Origin: SZUA-36 sp963727635
GTDB taxonomy: Bacteria > Pseudomonadota > Gammaproteobacteria > Xanthomonadales > SZUA-36
DNA length: 64,000 bases
Direction of reading: 5' to 3'
Assembly (NCBI GenBank): GCA_963727635.1
Contig: CAVSHP010000024.1
Span: forward strand, 1-64,000
The position numbers were made by a program, and so were the translations under genes. Below the pieces are notes generated by a model. It saw nothing but the letters and a program-made list of their open reading frames with translations, was not told where the DNA came from and did not search any database. Numbering within the stretch: the stretch's first letter is position 1; each line of letters opens with the position of its first letter. Below are positions 28,374-37,258 of this stretch, one piece after another.

Positions 28374-29663
28374 ATGGGAATGACGTATGTACAAAAGCTG
28401 CTCGCGAGAGCCTGCGGCAAGGATGCGGTAGCCGTTGGCGACATCCTCGAACTGCCGGTCCACCTGGCGATGTCGCACGAGAACGCCGCGCTTGTCATTA
28501 ACCAGTTCAAGGAAATATACCAGGGCACCGGTCGGGAACCCCGCGTTTGGGACCCGGCCCGGATCGCGATCATTTTTGATCACCGCGTCCCCGCAGAGTC
28601 GGCAAAAACGGCGACCAACCACAAGAAGACCCGCGAGTTCGTGGCCGAGCAGGGGATCACGAAGTTTCACGATGTCCGCGGTGACGTTGGCGGCATATGC
28701 CACCAGATTTTGCCGGAAAACGGTTATGTCCGGCCCGGCCAGGTGCTGGTCGGCACCGACAGCCACACGACCACGCACGGTGCGCTTGGCGCCTTTGCCT
28801 TTGGTATCGGTGCGACGGAAATGGCCGCGGTCTGGGCGCTTGGCAGCATTCTCAATGTCGAAGTGCCCGGCACCATCAAGGTGCAGGTCAACGGCAAGCT
28901 GCCGCAGGGCGTCTACCCGAAGGACCTGATCCTGCACCTGGTGGGCCTGCTGAGTGCAGAAGGCGCTAATTTCAAGGTGATCGAATTCCACGGTGACGTC
29001 ATCCGCGATATGCCGACCTCCGGTCGCTTGGTGCTGTGCAACATGGCGGTCGAAGCTGGTGCTACGGCCGGCGTAGTGCCGCCGGATGACGAGACACGCC
29101 GCTATCTGCGTGACGAGGCTCACGTCAAGGATGAACTGGACATTTTCTCGGCCGACGCCGACGCGGTATATGACCGTGTACTGGAAATCGACGCAAACCG
29201 GCTTGATCCCCAAATCGCCTGCCCGCACACGGTCGACAACGTCAAGTCGATCGACGCCATCAAGGGTAAGAAAATCAACCAGATCGTCGTCGGTTCCTGT
29301 ACCAACGGCCGCCTGGATGATATCGAGATTGTCGCCCGGACACTGAAGGGCAAACATGTCGCGGATGGCACGCGCATGCTGGTATTTCCGGCATCCTGGC
29401 GTATCTATTCCGATGCGTTGGAAGCCGGCTACCTGCGTGACCTGATCGCTGCGGGTGCTGTGGTTTGTAACCCCGGTTGCGGTCCCTGCCTGGGTATCCA
29501 CCAGGGTGCGCTGGGTGACAATGAAGTGGCGCTGGCAACCACCAACCGCAACTTCAAGGGCCGCATGGGCAATCCGGGCGCCGAGGTATTCCTGTGCTCA
29601 CCGGCGGTGGCCGCTGCGAGTGCGCTAACCGGTGTGATAACCGATCCAAGAGAGGTGCATTGA
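28374..29663 (+). CDS. LeuC/aconitase-type hydro-lyase, large subunit
   Basis: 429 residues. The [4Fe-4S] ligands are the Cys in GSCTNGRLDDI and the pair in CNPGCGPCLG. The substrate loop TDSHTTTHGALGAFAFGIGATEM is typical. The length (about 420-430) fits the LeuC2/HacA subfamily that includes (R)-citramalate isomerase, homoaconitase and 2,3-dimethylmalate dehydratase, rather than the 466-residue E. coli LeuC. It would hydrate or isomerise an unsaturated dicarboxylate. The small subunit follows 1 bp later. Confidence 0.9.
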   Translation: MGMTYVQKLLARACGKDAVAVGDILELPVHLAMSHENAALVINQFKEIYQGTGREPRVWDPARIAIIFDHRVPAESAKTATNHKKTREFVAEQGITKFHDVRGDVGGICHQILPENGYVRPGQVLVGTDSHTTTHGALGAFAFGIGATEMAAVWALGSILNVEVPGTIKVQVNGKLPQGVYPKDLILHLVGLLSAEGANFKVIEFHGDVIRDMPTSGRLVLCNMAVEAGATAGVVPPDDETRRYLRDEAHVKDELDIFSADADAVYDRVLEIDANRLDPQIACPHTVDNVKSIDAIKGKKINQIVVGSCTNGRLDDIEIVARTLKGKHVADGTRMLVFPASWRIYSDALEAGYLRDLIAAGAVVCNPGCGPCLGIHQGALGDNEVALATTNRNFKGRMGNPGAEVFLCSPAVAAASALTGVITDPREVH

Positions 29664-29664
29664 A

Positions 29665-30165
29665 ATGGCCAAAGGAAAAGTCGTACTGAAGCTGGAAGAC
29701 GATATTTCGACAGATATCATTTACCCGGGCCGATTCATGGCAACGGTGCTGCCCACCGAAACACCGCAGTTTGCCTTCGCGGATGACAAGGAATTCAACC
29801 GGGTGCTGAAGAATAACGAGGTGCCGCCGGGCAGCTTCATCGTGGCCGGTGACAATTTCGGTTGTGGTTCCTCGCGTGAGCAGGCGGCATCGTGTATCAA
29901 GGGATACGAGATCACCGTGATTGCACGTAATTTTGCCAGGATTTTCCTGCAGAACTCGATCAACGTCGGCTTGCAGATGGTCATCTGTCCGGAGATTGAA
30001 GCCGCGGTGGGTGATGAACTGGAAGTCAGGGGCAACGAGGTCGTGAACCTGACCTCAGGCGAGTCATTTGGCATCATAGCGCTGCCGAAAGCGCGGCAGG
30101 CAATCATCGACGCGGGCGGGTTGATCCCATACGCGAGGGCCTTGCTGATGGAGCGTGCTGTCTAG
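29665..30165 (+). CDS. LeuD/aconitase-type hydro-lyase, small subunit
   Basis: 166 residues, the swivel domain that completes the active site of the large subunit. GDNFGCGSSREQAA is the conserved Ser-Ser-Arg active-site loop. The specificity loop after DDISTDIIY reads PGRFMAT; in this family the residues here help choose between isopropylmalate, homocitrate and citramalate, but I cannot assign this variant. Together with the large subunit and the dehydrogenase this mirrors leuBCD, and with the lyase and CoA-transferase it could connect a 3-substituted malate with acetyl-CoA. Confidence 0.9.
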   Translation: MAKGKVVLKLEDDISTDIIYPGRFMATVLPTETPQFAFADDKEFNRVLKNNEVPPGSFIVAGDNFGCGSSREQAASCIKGYEITVIARNFARIFLQNSINVGLQMVICPEIEAAVGDELEVRGNEVVNLTSGESFGIIALPKARQAIIDAGGLIPYARALLMERAV

Positions 30166-30198
30166 GCTGTCAATTACAGCAACGTTATTAACAATTTA

Positions 30199-30850
30199 GT
30201 GGTTTCGTTTGAGGCCGTACGCTCAACAGGCCGGGTGGACTTCACTGCCCAGCCTTATCCGGCCCTGCGGGCTACCCTCAGCCAGGATTCCGCCTGATCG
30301 GGACCGCGCTGGCGGTACATCCCTGTACCGTCAGCGCTTGATTTTCATCCATGAAAATCATCCCTGGCGAAATCCCGTCTTCGGCGGATAAATGGGCAGT
30401 GAAGTCCACCCGGCCTGCTGAGCTCTTCAGCTGAAAGCTGTGCACCCTGGATCAGACCCGGCAGGTGGTTGCTGGCTGGGCGAACTTTGAAGCGCCGAGT
30501 AGACAGACGGATTAGGGGCGATCGGGCAGGAAGCCCGATCGAGGCTGACCAATACAGGATGTATTGTGAGGCCGGTGCCGTTAACCCGAACATTGCACCA
30601 GTATTCCTGATGATGGCGCAGGACAGGTGCGTCTCGGCGCCGGGCTGGACTGAACGACGTAGCCTTAGCTACGTCTTGAAGGAAGCCCAAGCTGAGGCGT
30701 GCCTGGACAAGCCAGGGCAGGGATACTGGTGCAATGTTCGGGTTTAGATCCGGCTGGCTGCGAGGGCAGTCCCGGAGCCTGATCCGGGACCGCTGGCATG
30801 AGAGCACAGACAGCAAGCACCTGCCGGGTCCCTGCACCTTCGTCAGATTG
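30199..30850. repeat. Dispersed intergenic repeat, copy 2 (interrupted by a 162-bp element)
   Basis: Second copy of the repeat at 16211-16699, in the same orientation, starting at GTGGTTTCGTTTGAG and ending GTCAGATTG. It is longer by about 163 bp because of an insertion at 30583-30744. It fills the gap between the five-gene operon and the DUF3667 gene; no other gene is seen in the 750 bp. Confidence 0.9.
30583..30744. mobile_element. 162-bp MITE-like element with terminal inverted repeats
   Basis: The ends 30583-30604 and 30723-30744 are perfect 22-bp inverted repeats (outer part AACCCGAACATTGCACCAG), extending to 27 bp with one mismatch. The centre has a perfect 8-bp hairpin GACGTAGC/GCTACGTC and the two halves are imperfectly complementary throughout. 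The empty site is visible in the other repeat copy (GCCGTTAAGATCC at about 16590). A TTA flanks both ends, which could be a 3-bp target duplication. There is no transposase; it would need one in trans. Confidence 0.8.
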
Positions 30851-30915
30851 CCTGTTTCTCAGTGTCGTTCGGCCATGGTGAACAAATCACTGCTGGAATT
30901 GACAGCCGGGCTTGG

Positions 30916-32058
30916 CTACAGCAGGACGAAACTTGCGATCGCCACCCCGGAGGTGACAATCGCTAGCAGAGCGATGTAACTGAACCCTATTACGCCGAAT
31001 TTACACAGGGTCAAAAACCAGTTCTGCCTGTAGGCCACGCGCAGTGATACCAGCAGGTAGATCGGTATCCAACTGCCGATGATGATCATCACCCAGGTCA
31101 TGCTGTTGGCGGCCGTTGGATAGCCGTTGGCCGTGAACAGGGATTCAGCGACATCCGCCAGCAATATCAGTGTCAGGCTGACGAACAGGAAGGCGTGGTT
31201 GTGCAAGGCGAATATCAGGTGCTCGATATAGAAGCGTTTTGCGAACAGGTACCAGAATTTGAAGATCAGGGCCACCACCGGCAGCAAGATAAACATGGTG
31301 GCCGGCAGGATGTCAAAAACCTTGTCGATGATCAGGTTGGGGTTCGCATTGATCTGCTCCGCCTTTTGTGGTGATTTTTCAACTTCGTCATTGATGCGGT
31401 CATTGAGCCAGTCCGGGAACCACTTGACATCCACCGGGTTGGTTTCGCGGTTCCAGGGTTGGTCATTGAATTGAATATCATCCACTTTGAATCCGGCGCC
31501 ACCCACTTTCTTGCCCTTGCTCTCGGCCAGGATCTTGTCAACGTCGAGCTCTGCACGTACGTCGGGGGGGATGTTGTCCAGGGCTTTCTCCACTTTTTGC
31601 TGTTCCGCTACAGGTGCTTCAGAAAGCAGGACATCACCGTTTGTATTGATTGAAATCGCATCACTTGAGATCAGTGTGGCGAGCAGGAAAAACACGATGC
31701 TGGAGAATATATACAGCCGCATGGGTGGCGCATAACGAAAACGCCTGCCTTCCATGTAGTCACGTGTCAGGCGGCCCGGTTTGAACAGCAAAGGCTTCAT
31801 GGTGCGTATGAATCGTGAATCGAGATCGAATAAATCTTCCATCAGGTCCCTGAGCAGGACCGGGAAAAAACGCATGAAATTACGGTCAGGCTGGCCGCAG
31901 AAGTAACAGAACGGACCTTTCAGCTCGGTTCCGCAATTTAAGCATTTGCCTGACCCGGCAAGCTTTTTCGCACTCAGTGAAAGTGACGGATCGGCACTCG
32001 TGAGCGGTATCATTTCGCCGTTGCCGGAGTCGCCGGTTGCCTGTTGCTCCGGACTCAT
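30916..32058 (-). CDS. DUF3667-family membrane protein with zinc-ribbon-like N-terminus
   Basis: 380 residues. Near residue 38 is a Cys4 motif CLNCGTELKGPFCYFCGQ, the hallmark of DUF3667, followed by a conserved segment ending RPGRLTRDYMEGRRFRYAPP. Then come about five hydrophobic helices, the first at about residues 115-135 and the rest clustered in the C-terminal 150 residues, separated by a 100-residue charged loop. Function is unknown for the family. It is divergent from the MATE pump gene. Confidence 0.82.
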   Translation of the reverse strand: MSPEQQATGDSGNGEMIPLTSADPSLSLSAKKLAGSGKCLNCGTELKGPFCYFCGQPDRNFMRFFPVLLRDLMEDLFDLDSRFIRTMKPLLFKPGRLTRDYMEGRRFRYAPPMRLYIFSSIVFFLLATLISSDAISINTNGDVLLSEAPVAEQQKVEKALDNIPPDVRAELDVDKILAESKGKKVGGAGFKVDDIQFNDQPWNRETNPVDVKWFPDWLNDRINDEVEKSPQKAEQINANPNLIIDKVFDILPATMFILLPVVALIFKFWYLFAKRFYIEHLIFALHNHAFLFVSLTLILLADVAESLFTANGYPTAANSMTWVMIIIGSWIPIYLLVSLRVAYRQNWFLTLCKFGVIGFSYIALLAIVTSGVAIASFVLL

Positions 32059-32135
32059 ATCAACACACCTTTTTCCCCGTCATTTCGATCATGTTGTTTT
32101 GTACTACAATGCGTGCTCACGCCCGATTGTAGCCA

Positions 32136-33512
32136 ATGACAACTATCAGTACACATAAAAAAAACCATCTCGCCGAAATCCTGCGCACACTGCAGCTGGC
32201 CATACCCGTCATGGTTGGGATGGTCGCCAGTTTCAGTATGAATTTCGTCGATACGCTGATGGCGGGCCGCTTGCCGGACAAGGAAATCGCGTTGGCGGGC
32301 ATCGCCACCGGCGGGGCGGTCTGGTCGGCCGTGCTGATGTTTGTGCTGGGCGTACTGATGGCCCTGCAACCGGTAGTGGCCCAACTCGATGGCGCCGACA
32401 ACCGTGCCGAGGGCGGTGCCGCGGCCCGCCAGGGTATGTGGATTGCCCTGGCGGTCGCAGTTCCCTACCTGCTTTACATGCGCTCCGGCGGTCACCTGTT
32501 GCAGTGGATGTTGGTCGGTGCGGATATCGTCCCGACCGCAGTTCAATACATGAACGCGCTGAGTTGGGGGGCGCCGGCCATGTGCCTGCTCCTGGTGTTG
32601 CGCTTTTTCAGCGAGGGCAGTGGCAATACGCGACCGACCATGTACATGGGTCTGCTGGGTATATTGTTGAACGTACCGCTGAACTACGTACTGATGTTCG
32701 GCAAGTTGGGCATGCCCGAGTTGGGTGCGCAAGGTTGTGGTATCGCCACCGCAATCGTGATCTGGGCGCAACTGGTGATGATGTTCTTTTACGTCCGCTG
32801 GCGGCCGCATTTCAGGGATTTTGACCTGTTCGGGCGTTGGGACTGGCCGCAATGGGCGGCCATCGGCAGACTGGTCATGATCGGCCTGCCGATTGGAACC
32901 GGTATTTTTGTGGAAGGCAGCCTGTTTATTGGCGCGGCCCTGCTGATCGCACGTCTCGGCGCATTGCCGGCCTCGGCCCACCTGATTGCCATCAATTATT
33001 CCGCACTGATGTTCATGGTGCCCCTGGGGCTTGCCAGCGCGGTGACAACGCGCGTGGGCAACGCATTGGGCAGGGGTCAACCGGAGGCCGCACGCTACGC
33101 AGGTCTGATCGGCCTGTTGCTGGTGCTCTTCACGCAGACCCTGAGCGCGGCAACGATGCTACTCGCTCCCGAGTTTATCGTGAGGATTTATACCGACGAT
33201 GCGGCGATCACACCGATTGCCATCAGCCTGCTTTTCTTTTCGGCGATTTTTCAGTACTCCGATGGCATCCAGATCTGCGCCGCCGGCGCCTTGCGGGGTC
33301 TGAAGGATACGATGGTGCCAATGTTTATCAATATCATTTCCTATCTTTTTGTCGGTCTGAGTGTCGGCTACTACCTGACCTTCAACAAGGCCATGGGCCC
33401 CGCCGGCATGTGGATCGGCATGATCTTCGGTCTTTCGTTTGGCGCGGTGCTGCTGTTCGGACGCTTCCTGATCAAGAGCAGTCAGTTGATACACTCGAAA
33501 GCTGGCGCCTGA
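32136..33512 (+). CDS. MATE-family multidrug/sodium antiporter
   Basis: 458 residues with about 12 hydrophobic helices in two homologous halves, as in NorM. Typical features are the N-terminal LQLAIPVMVGMVASFSMNFVDTLMAG, the central GLPIGTGIFVEGSLF and PLGLASAVTTRVGNALGRGQ. MATE pumps export cationic drugs or metabolites in exchange for sodium or protons across the inner membrane. The start is ATG 32136. It is convergent with pspA. Confidence 0.93.
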   Translation: MTTISTHKKNHLAEILRTLQLAIPVMVGMVASFSMNFVDTLMAGRLPDKEIALAGIATGGAVWSAVLMFVLGVLMALQPVVAQLDGADNRAEGGAAARQGMWIALAVAVPYLLYMRSGGHLLQWMLVGADIVPTAVQYMNALSWGAPAMCLLLVLRFFSEGSGNTRPTMYMGLLGILLNVPLNYVLMFGKLGMPELGAQGCGIATAIVIWAQLVMMFFYVRWRPHFRDFDLFGRWDWPQWAAIGRLVMIGLPIGTGIFVEGSLFIGAALLIARLGALPASAHLIAINYSALMFMVPLGLASAVTTRVGNALGRGQPEAARYAGLIGLLLVLFTQTLSAATMLLAPEFIVRIYTDDAAITPIAISLLFFSAIFQYSDGIQICAAGALRGLKDTMVPMFINIISYLFVGLSVGYYLTFNKAMGPAGMWIGMIFGLSFGAVLLFGRFLIKSSQLIHSKAGA

Positions 33513-33596
33513 ACAAGGGTTCGACTGCCACCTCAAACTTGTTTCCAAGGCGGTTCAAGGTCGATCCGTCCGGCGCCCCGCTTCCTGCCAGGCATC

Positions 33597-33614
33597 TCCC
33601 CGCTTTCGCGGGGA
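33597..33614. terminator. Hairpin between convergent MATE and pspA genes
   Basis: TCCCCGC and GCGGGGA form a perfect 7-bp stem with a TTTC loop. A T run does not follow directly, so termination efficiency is doubtful. It sits between the two convergent stop codons. Confidence 0.5.
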
Positions 33615-33629
33615 TTGTGCAGGCTGCTT

Positions 33630-34358
33630 CTATTCGCTTTTTTCAGATTCGGATTTAACTTCTTCGGGTTGAACTTCGGTCTCTGCCTTCGCGGGCTTGA
33701 TCCGGTTTTTAAGTTGCTCCAGTTCAGCCTCAATGGCCGGGTCACCCTTGGTTTCTTCCAGCCAGGCATTGACCGTCTCGCCGCCGACCTCGTAGGAGCG
33801 GACACGGGCCTCGAGACGGTCCACCTGTGACTGCAGGCGGTCAAAACGCCCCATGGCATTGCGCATCTTGCGCTCGCCCGGAGATAACCGCTGTGGATGC
33901 ATTCCAGCGTGGCCCTTTGCGGCAGGCGATCTGCGTGACTTGATGTCCCTCAATTTTGCCTTGGCTTCCGCGAGCTTGTTCTTCAGCGTCGCCATGTCGA
34001 ACTCGAGCTGGGTCACGCGTGTGTCGAGGTTGCCGGACTCATCGGCGGCGGCGTGGAGCGCCTGTTCAATTTCTGCCCTGGCCTTCAAAGCTGTCCGGGC
34101 CAGGTCATCGCGGTCGGTTTCCACAGCCTTCTGTGCGCGGGCAGACCATTCTTCGATTTCCTTTTCGAGGCGTTCCTGCACGCGCTTGAGGTGTGTCTGT
34201 TCGGCGAGCAGGTCGGCGCTGGCAAGACGCGCGTCCTCGGAGGCGTCTTCCATGTCACGGATCAGCGCCTTTAAAAGTTTTTCCGGGTCCTCTGCCTTTT
34301 CAAGCAGTGAATTGACGTTTGCAGCGATAACATAGCGTAGGCGAGAAAAAGATCCCAT
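33630..34358 (-). CDS. pspA: Phage-shock protein A / IM30 family
   Basis: 242 residues, almost entirely coiled coil, with the IM30 pattern: amphipathic N-terminus MGSFSRLRYVIAANVNSLLEKAEDPEKLL, then long Ala/Glu/Lys helices including RVTQLEFDMATLKNKLAEAK. The Lys/Glu-rich tail (residues 215-242) extends past the classical PspA core. PspA coats and protects damaged inner membrane and controls PspF in the stress response. The gene is single here, without pspBC or pspF, and is preceded by a near-consensus sigma-54 promoter. SD is GGAG. Confidence 0.9.
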   Translation of the reverse strand: MGSFSRLRYVIAANVNSLLEKAEDPEKLLKALIRDMEDASEDARLASADLLAEQTHLKRVQERLEKEIEEWSARAQKAVETDRDDLARTALKARAEIEQALHAAADESGNLDTRVTQLEFDMATLKNKLAEAKAKLRDIKSRRSPAAKGHAGMHPQRLSPGERKMRNAMGRFDRLQSQVDRLEARVRSYEVGGETVNAWLEETKGDPAIEAELEQLKNRIKPAKAETEVQPEEVKSESEKSE

Positions 34359-34397
34359 TGTTCAGTCTCCAGTTGTTGAATAAGTCAAACTGGTAGA

Positions 34398-34413
34398 TGC
34401 AGATTTCATGCCA
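34398..34413 (-). promoter_or_regulatory. Sigma-54 (RpoN) promoter of pspA
   Basis: Read on the minus strand, TGGCATGAAATCTGCA matches the -24/-12 consensus TGGCACG-N4-TTGCA, with the invariant GG and GC separated by exactly 10 bases (GG 34412-34411, GC 34400-34399). The transcription start would fall near 34387, about 30 nt before the pspA ATG. This is the usual control of pspA by PspF. Confidence 0.78.
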
Positions 34414-34631
34414 CGAAATTAAATATTATAAAAACAATGAGATAGTAAATAATAGCGGACGCATTTCGTACGCGGCATGGTGTTTTTGGCAAACTGTTGG
34501 CTATTTCTGCATTTGTTTTGATGACCAGGAGCAAGCAGGGGTCTTGCACGGACAGTTCGTGACCTTCGATAGATTGTGATTGGCGGTTTCTGTCCATACA
34601 ATAGCCCCACGGATTCCTGACAGGCGATAAC

Positions 34632-36473
34632 ATGACTAAAGAACGCTCTTTCCCGGTTAAATTCGCACTGGGGGTATGGCATTTTGTCAACGGCAGCAGA
34701 AAAGTTTTTCTGAACCTGCTTTTCCTGATATTTATTTACATCGTGTATCTGGCATTTCAACCGCCACAGACATTTCGCCTGAAGCCCAACTCCACACTGG
34801 TCGTACGCCCCTATGGCAATGTGGTTGAGCAGTTCACGACCACCCCGCTGGACCGCGCCATCGAGGAGGCCACCGGACAGGATCGGTCTGAAACCCGTCT
34901 GCGCGACATGCTCGAAGCGATACACCGTGCCGCAGGCGATAGCGATATTACGCAGCTTGTTCTCGACCCGAATTTTATACGCAGCATCGGCATGGCGGCA
35001 TTGAACGATATGGGCCACGCTCTCGAGGCATTCCGCTCGACCGGCAAACCGGTGATCGCTCTGGCGGATTCCCTCGGGCAGAACCAGTATTACCTGGCCA
35101 CCATGGCCGATGAAATCTGGATGAATCCAAATGGCACGATCTGGTTAGACGGATTTTCAAATTACCGGCAGTATTATAAACAGGGGCTGGAGAAACTGGC
35201 AGTCGAGATCAACCTGTTCAGGGTTGGCAAGTACAAGTCGGCAATGGAACCCTATATCCGTGACGATATGTCGGACGAAGCGAAGGAAGCCGGCAAATTC
35301 TGGTTAAATAACCTGTGGCAACAGTATATGGAAGGCGTCGCCAAGAACCGGGGTCTGATCCTGAAGTCACTGCAGGAATCCATCGATGACATGCCAAACC
35401 AGATCGCCAACGTAGACGGTGACTTTGCAAAGTACGCGGTCAGCCTCGGCCTGGTGGACCGCCTGATGACTGCCCCCCAGGCGCGCCAGGAACTTGCAAA
35501 ACGCGGGGTTCCGGACCAGGCCGGCGATAGTTACCGTGCCGTTGACATGCAGGACTACCTGGCCCTGACCGACTCACAAACAGGCTACAGTAACGCAAAG
35601 CGCATCGCCATCGTGGTCGCCGAAGGTGAGATCGTCAGCGGCAATCACCCGGCTGGCCGGATCGGCTCCATTTCGACTGCGGAGCAGTTGCGCCGCGCAG
35701 CACGTGATGAAAACGTGGCTGCGGTCGTATTGCGTATCAACAGTCCGGGCGGTGACGCCTACGCTGCAGAGAGCCTGCGGCTGGAGCTTCAGCAGGTGCG
35801 CGATTCGGGTAAAACCGTCGTTATTTCCATGGGTAACGTCGCCGCGTCAGGCGGCTACTGGATGGCCATGGCCGCAGACGAGGTCTGGGCCAGCCCGGCC
35901 ACGATAACCGGCTCAATTGGCGTATTCGGCATGTTGCCGACATTTGGTGGCACGCTGGATAAGATCGGTGTCCACACCGACGGTTTCGGAACCACTGCAA
36001 TGGCCGGCAAGTTAAGGTTCGATATGCCGCTGGATCCCGGCGTTGCGCGGATATTCCAGTCCAGCACGGAAAAAATATACAAGCAGTTCGTAAGCCTGGT
36101 CAGCAAGGCCCGCGGCAAATCCTTCGAAGAAATTGACGAGATCGCACAGGGCCGGGTTTGGAGTGGTGAGCAGGCCGCCGAACGCGGACTGGTCGATAAA
36201 ACGGGATCGTTTCAGGACGCCATCAAGGCCAGCGCACGTATCGCCGGACTGGGTGACAACTATCAGATCGAATGGATCGAACCCGAACAGTCGACGCTCG
36301 ACCAACTGGTTATGGATTTCATGAGCAGCGCGGTTTCAAGACTGCATATTTCTGTCAGCAAACCGGCAAGCCTGCCCGTTTCCTGGCTGCAATCCATGCT
36401 GGATGATTTGCAGTTTATAAGCGCTCAGCAGGGCAAGTTCACCGTTGCGGCCCACTGTCTATGTGGATTGTAG
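34632..36473 (+). CDS. sppA: Signal peptide peptidase SppA, 67K type
   Basis: 613 residues: an N-terminal membrane anchor (residues 27-44), an N-domain carrying the general-base Lys in FRVGKYKSAMEPY, and a C-domain with the nucleophilic Ser in SMGNVAASGGYWMAMAADE. Both halves have ClpP/crotonase-like folds. It digests signal peptides left in the inner membrane after export. It is divergent from pspA, 270 bp apart, which suits a shared role in membrane quality control. The last 30 residues run on further than the domain itself and end in a plain CLCGL. Confidence 0.93.
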   Translation: MTKERSFPVKFALGVWHFVNGSRKVFLNLLFLIFIYIVYLAFQPPQTFRLKPNSTLVVRPYGNVVEQFTTTPLDRAIEEATGQDRSETRLRDMLEAIHRAAGDSDITQLVLDPNFIRSIGMAALNDMGHALEAFRSTGKPVIALADSLGQNQYYLATMADEIWMNPNGTIWLDGFSNYRQYYKQGLEKLAVEINLFRVGKYKSAMEPYIRDDMSDEAKEAGKFWLNNLWQQYMEGVAKNRGLILKSLQESIDDMPNQIANVDGDFAKYAVSLGLVDRLMTAPQARQELAKRGVPDQAGDSYRAVDMQDYLALTDSQTGYSNAKRIAIVVAEGEIVSGNHPAGRIGSISTAEQLRRAARDENVAAVVLRINSPGGDAYAAESLRLELQQVRDSGKTVVISMGNVAASGGYWMAMAADEVWASPATITGSIGVFGMLPTFGGTLDKIGVHTDGFGTTAMAGKLRFDMPLDPGVARIFQSSTEKIYKQFVSLVSKARGKSFEEIDEIAQGRVWSGEQAAERGLVDKTGSFQDAIKASARIAGLGDNYQIEWIEPEQSTLDQLVMDFMSSAVSRLHISVSKPASLPVSWLQSMLDDLQFISAQQGKFTVAAHCLCGL

Positions 36474-36485
36474 AACCTCTGCGGG

Positions 36486-36905
36486 TCAATCGCTCTGAGT
36501 AGGATCAGGAAGACCTGAATGTAACTGCCAGCGTTTGAATTCTTCGTCGTACTTCCAAAGTTGCTCATCGGTGATGGTGCGTTCACGGGCCTGGTTCTTA
36601 TTGAACATCTTGATTTCAACGATCTGTACAAGTCCTTTGCCATCGTCGATCGGGACGGCTGAACGTACGGTGTACTGGGTGACAGTAAACAGCCTCAAAC
36701 GGTCAAGGTCCAGTCTCGAAACAGGGTTTTTTTCCAGGTAGTCAGGCGCAAGAAAGTCGACGGCCGCGTCCCATTGGGCCCAGCGGACGATGGTTTCATA
36801 TTGCGTCAGGGTATCCGTAAGGTCCTTGTTCTCCTTGGAGTCCGGGCACGCGGTCAGCAATATGGTCACTCCAATTGCAAGCAGTGTTCGTAGCATCAAT
36901 TTCAT
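36486..36905 (-). CDS. Small lipoprotein of unknown function
   Basis: 139 residues with a lipoprotein signal MKLMLRTLLAIGVTILLTAC (lipobox LTAC). The remainder looks like a cystatin/NTF2-like fold: one helix (LTQYETIVRWAQWDAAVDFLAP) followed by beta strands ending WKYDEEFKRWQLHSGLP. It is convergent with sppA and only 12 bp away. I do not recognise a named family. Confidence 0.7.
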   Translation of the reverse strand: MKLMLRTLLAIGVTILLTACPDSKENKDLTDTLTQYETIVRWAQWDAAVDFLAPDYLEKNPVSRLDLDRLRLFTVTQYTVRSAVPIDDGKGLVQIVEIKMFNKNQARERTITDEQLWKYDEEFKRWQLHSGLPDPTQSD

Positions 36906-36979
36906 GATTTGATTTTTCCGGTAATGGCTCCCGTCAAACGGAAACGCTGGGGTTTATTGCAGGTTCTCCAAAGAACCGG

Positions 36980-37258
36980 TCAGTCGTTCGGGTTCTCATC
37001 ACATGCGCCTGGTGTACTCCGCGGTACACCCGCACCACGGGCCATGCAGGCATTGCCATAGGTTTTGCCGTCACAACCGCAAACCGGATCGTACTGCATG
37101 GTGCAGGCGACCGGTTGCGCGGGTGGTGTGACCACGCACGCCTCTGGTTCGGCATTTTTAACCGCCTGGGCAGATGCCCCGGTATCAGAAGAACAGCCGG
37201 AAGACAGTATCCAGATCAGCGTTGCAACGGTGACGGTTATCAATTTGTATTTACGCAA
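36980..37258 (-). CDS. Kazal-domain lipoprotein
   Basis: 92 residues from a TTG start. A lipoprotein signal ends at the SSGC lipobox. The C-terminal 45 residues hold a Kazal-type serine-protease-inhibitor fold, CTMQYDPVCGCDGKTYGNAC, with the conserved CxCxG(K)TYxNxC pattern; cysteines ACVV, CTM, CGCD, NAC and GAC could form three disulfides. It would sit in the outer or inner membrane facing the periplasm and could inhibit a host or own protease. It overlaps dgkA by 8 bp, so it is co-transcribed. Confidence 0.8.
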   Translation of the reverse strand: MRKYKLITVTVATLIWILSSGCSSDTGASAQAVKNAEPEACVVTPPAQPVACTMQYDPVCGCDGKTYGNACMARGAGVPRSTPGACDENPND

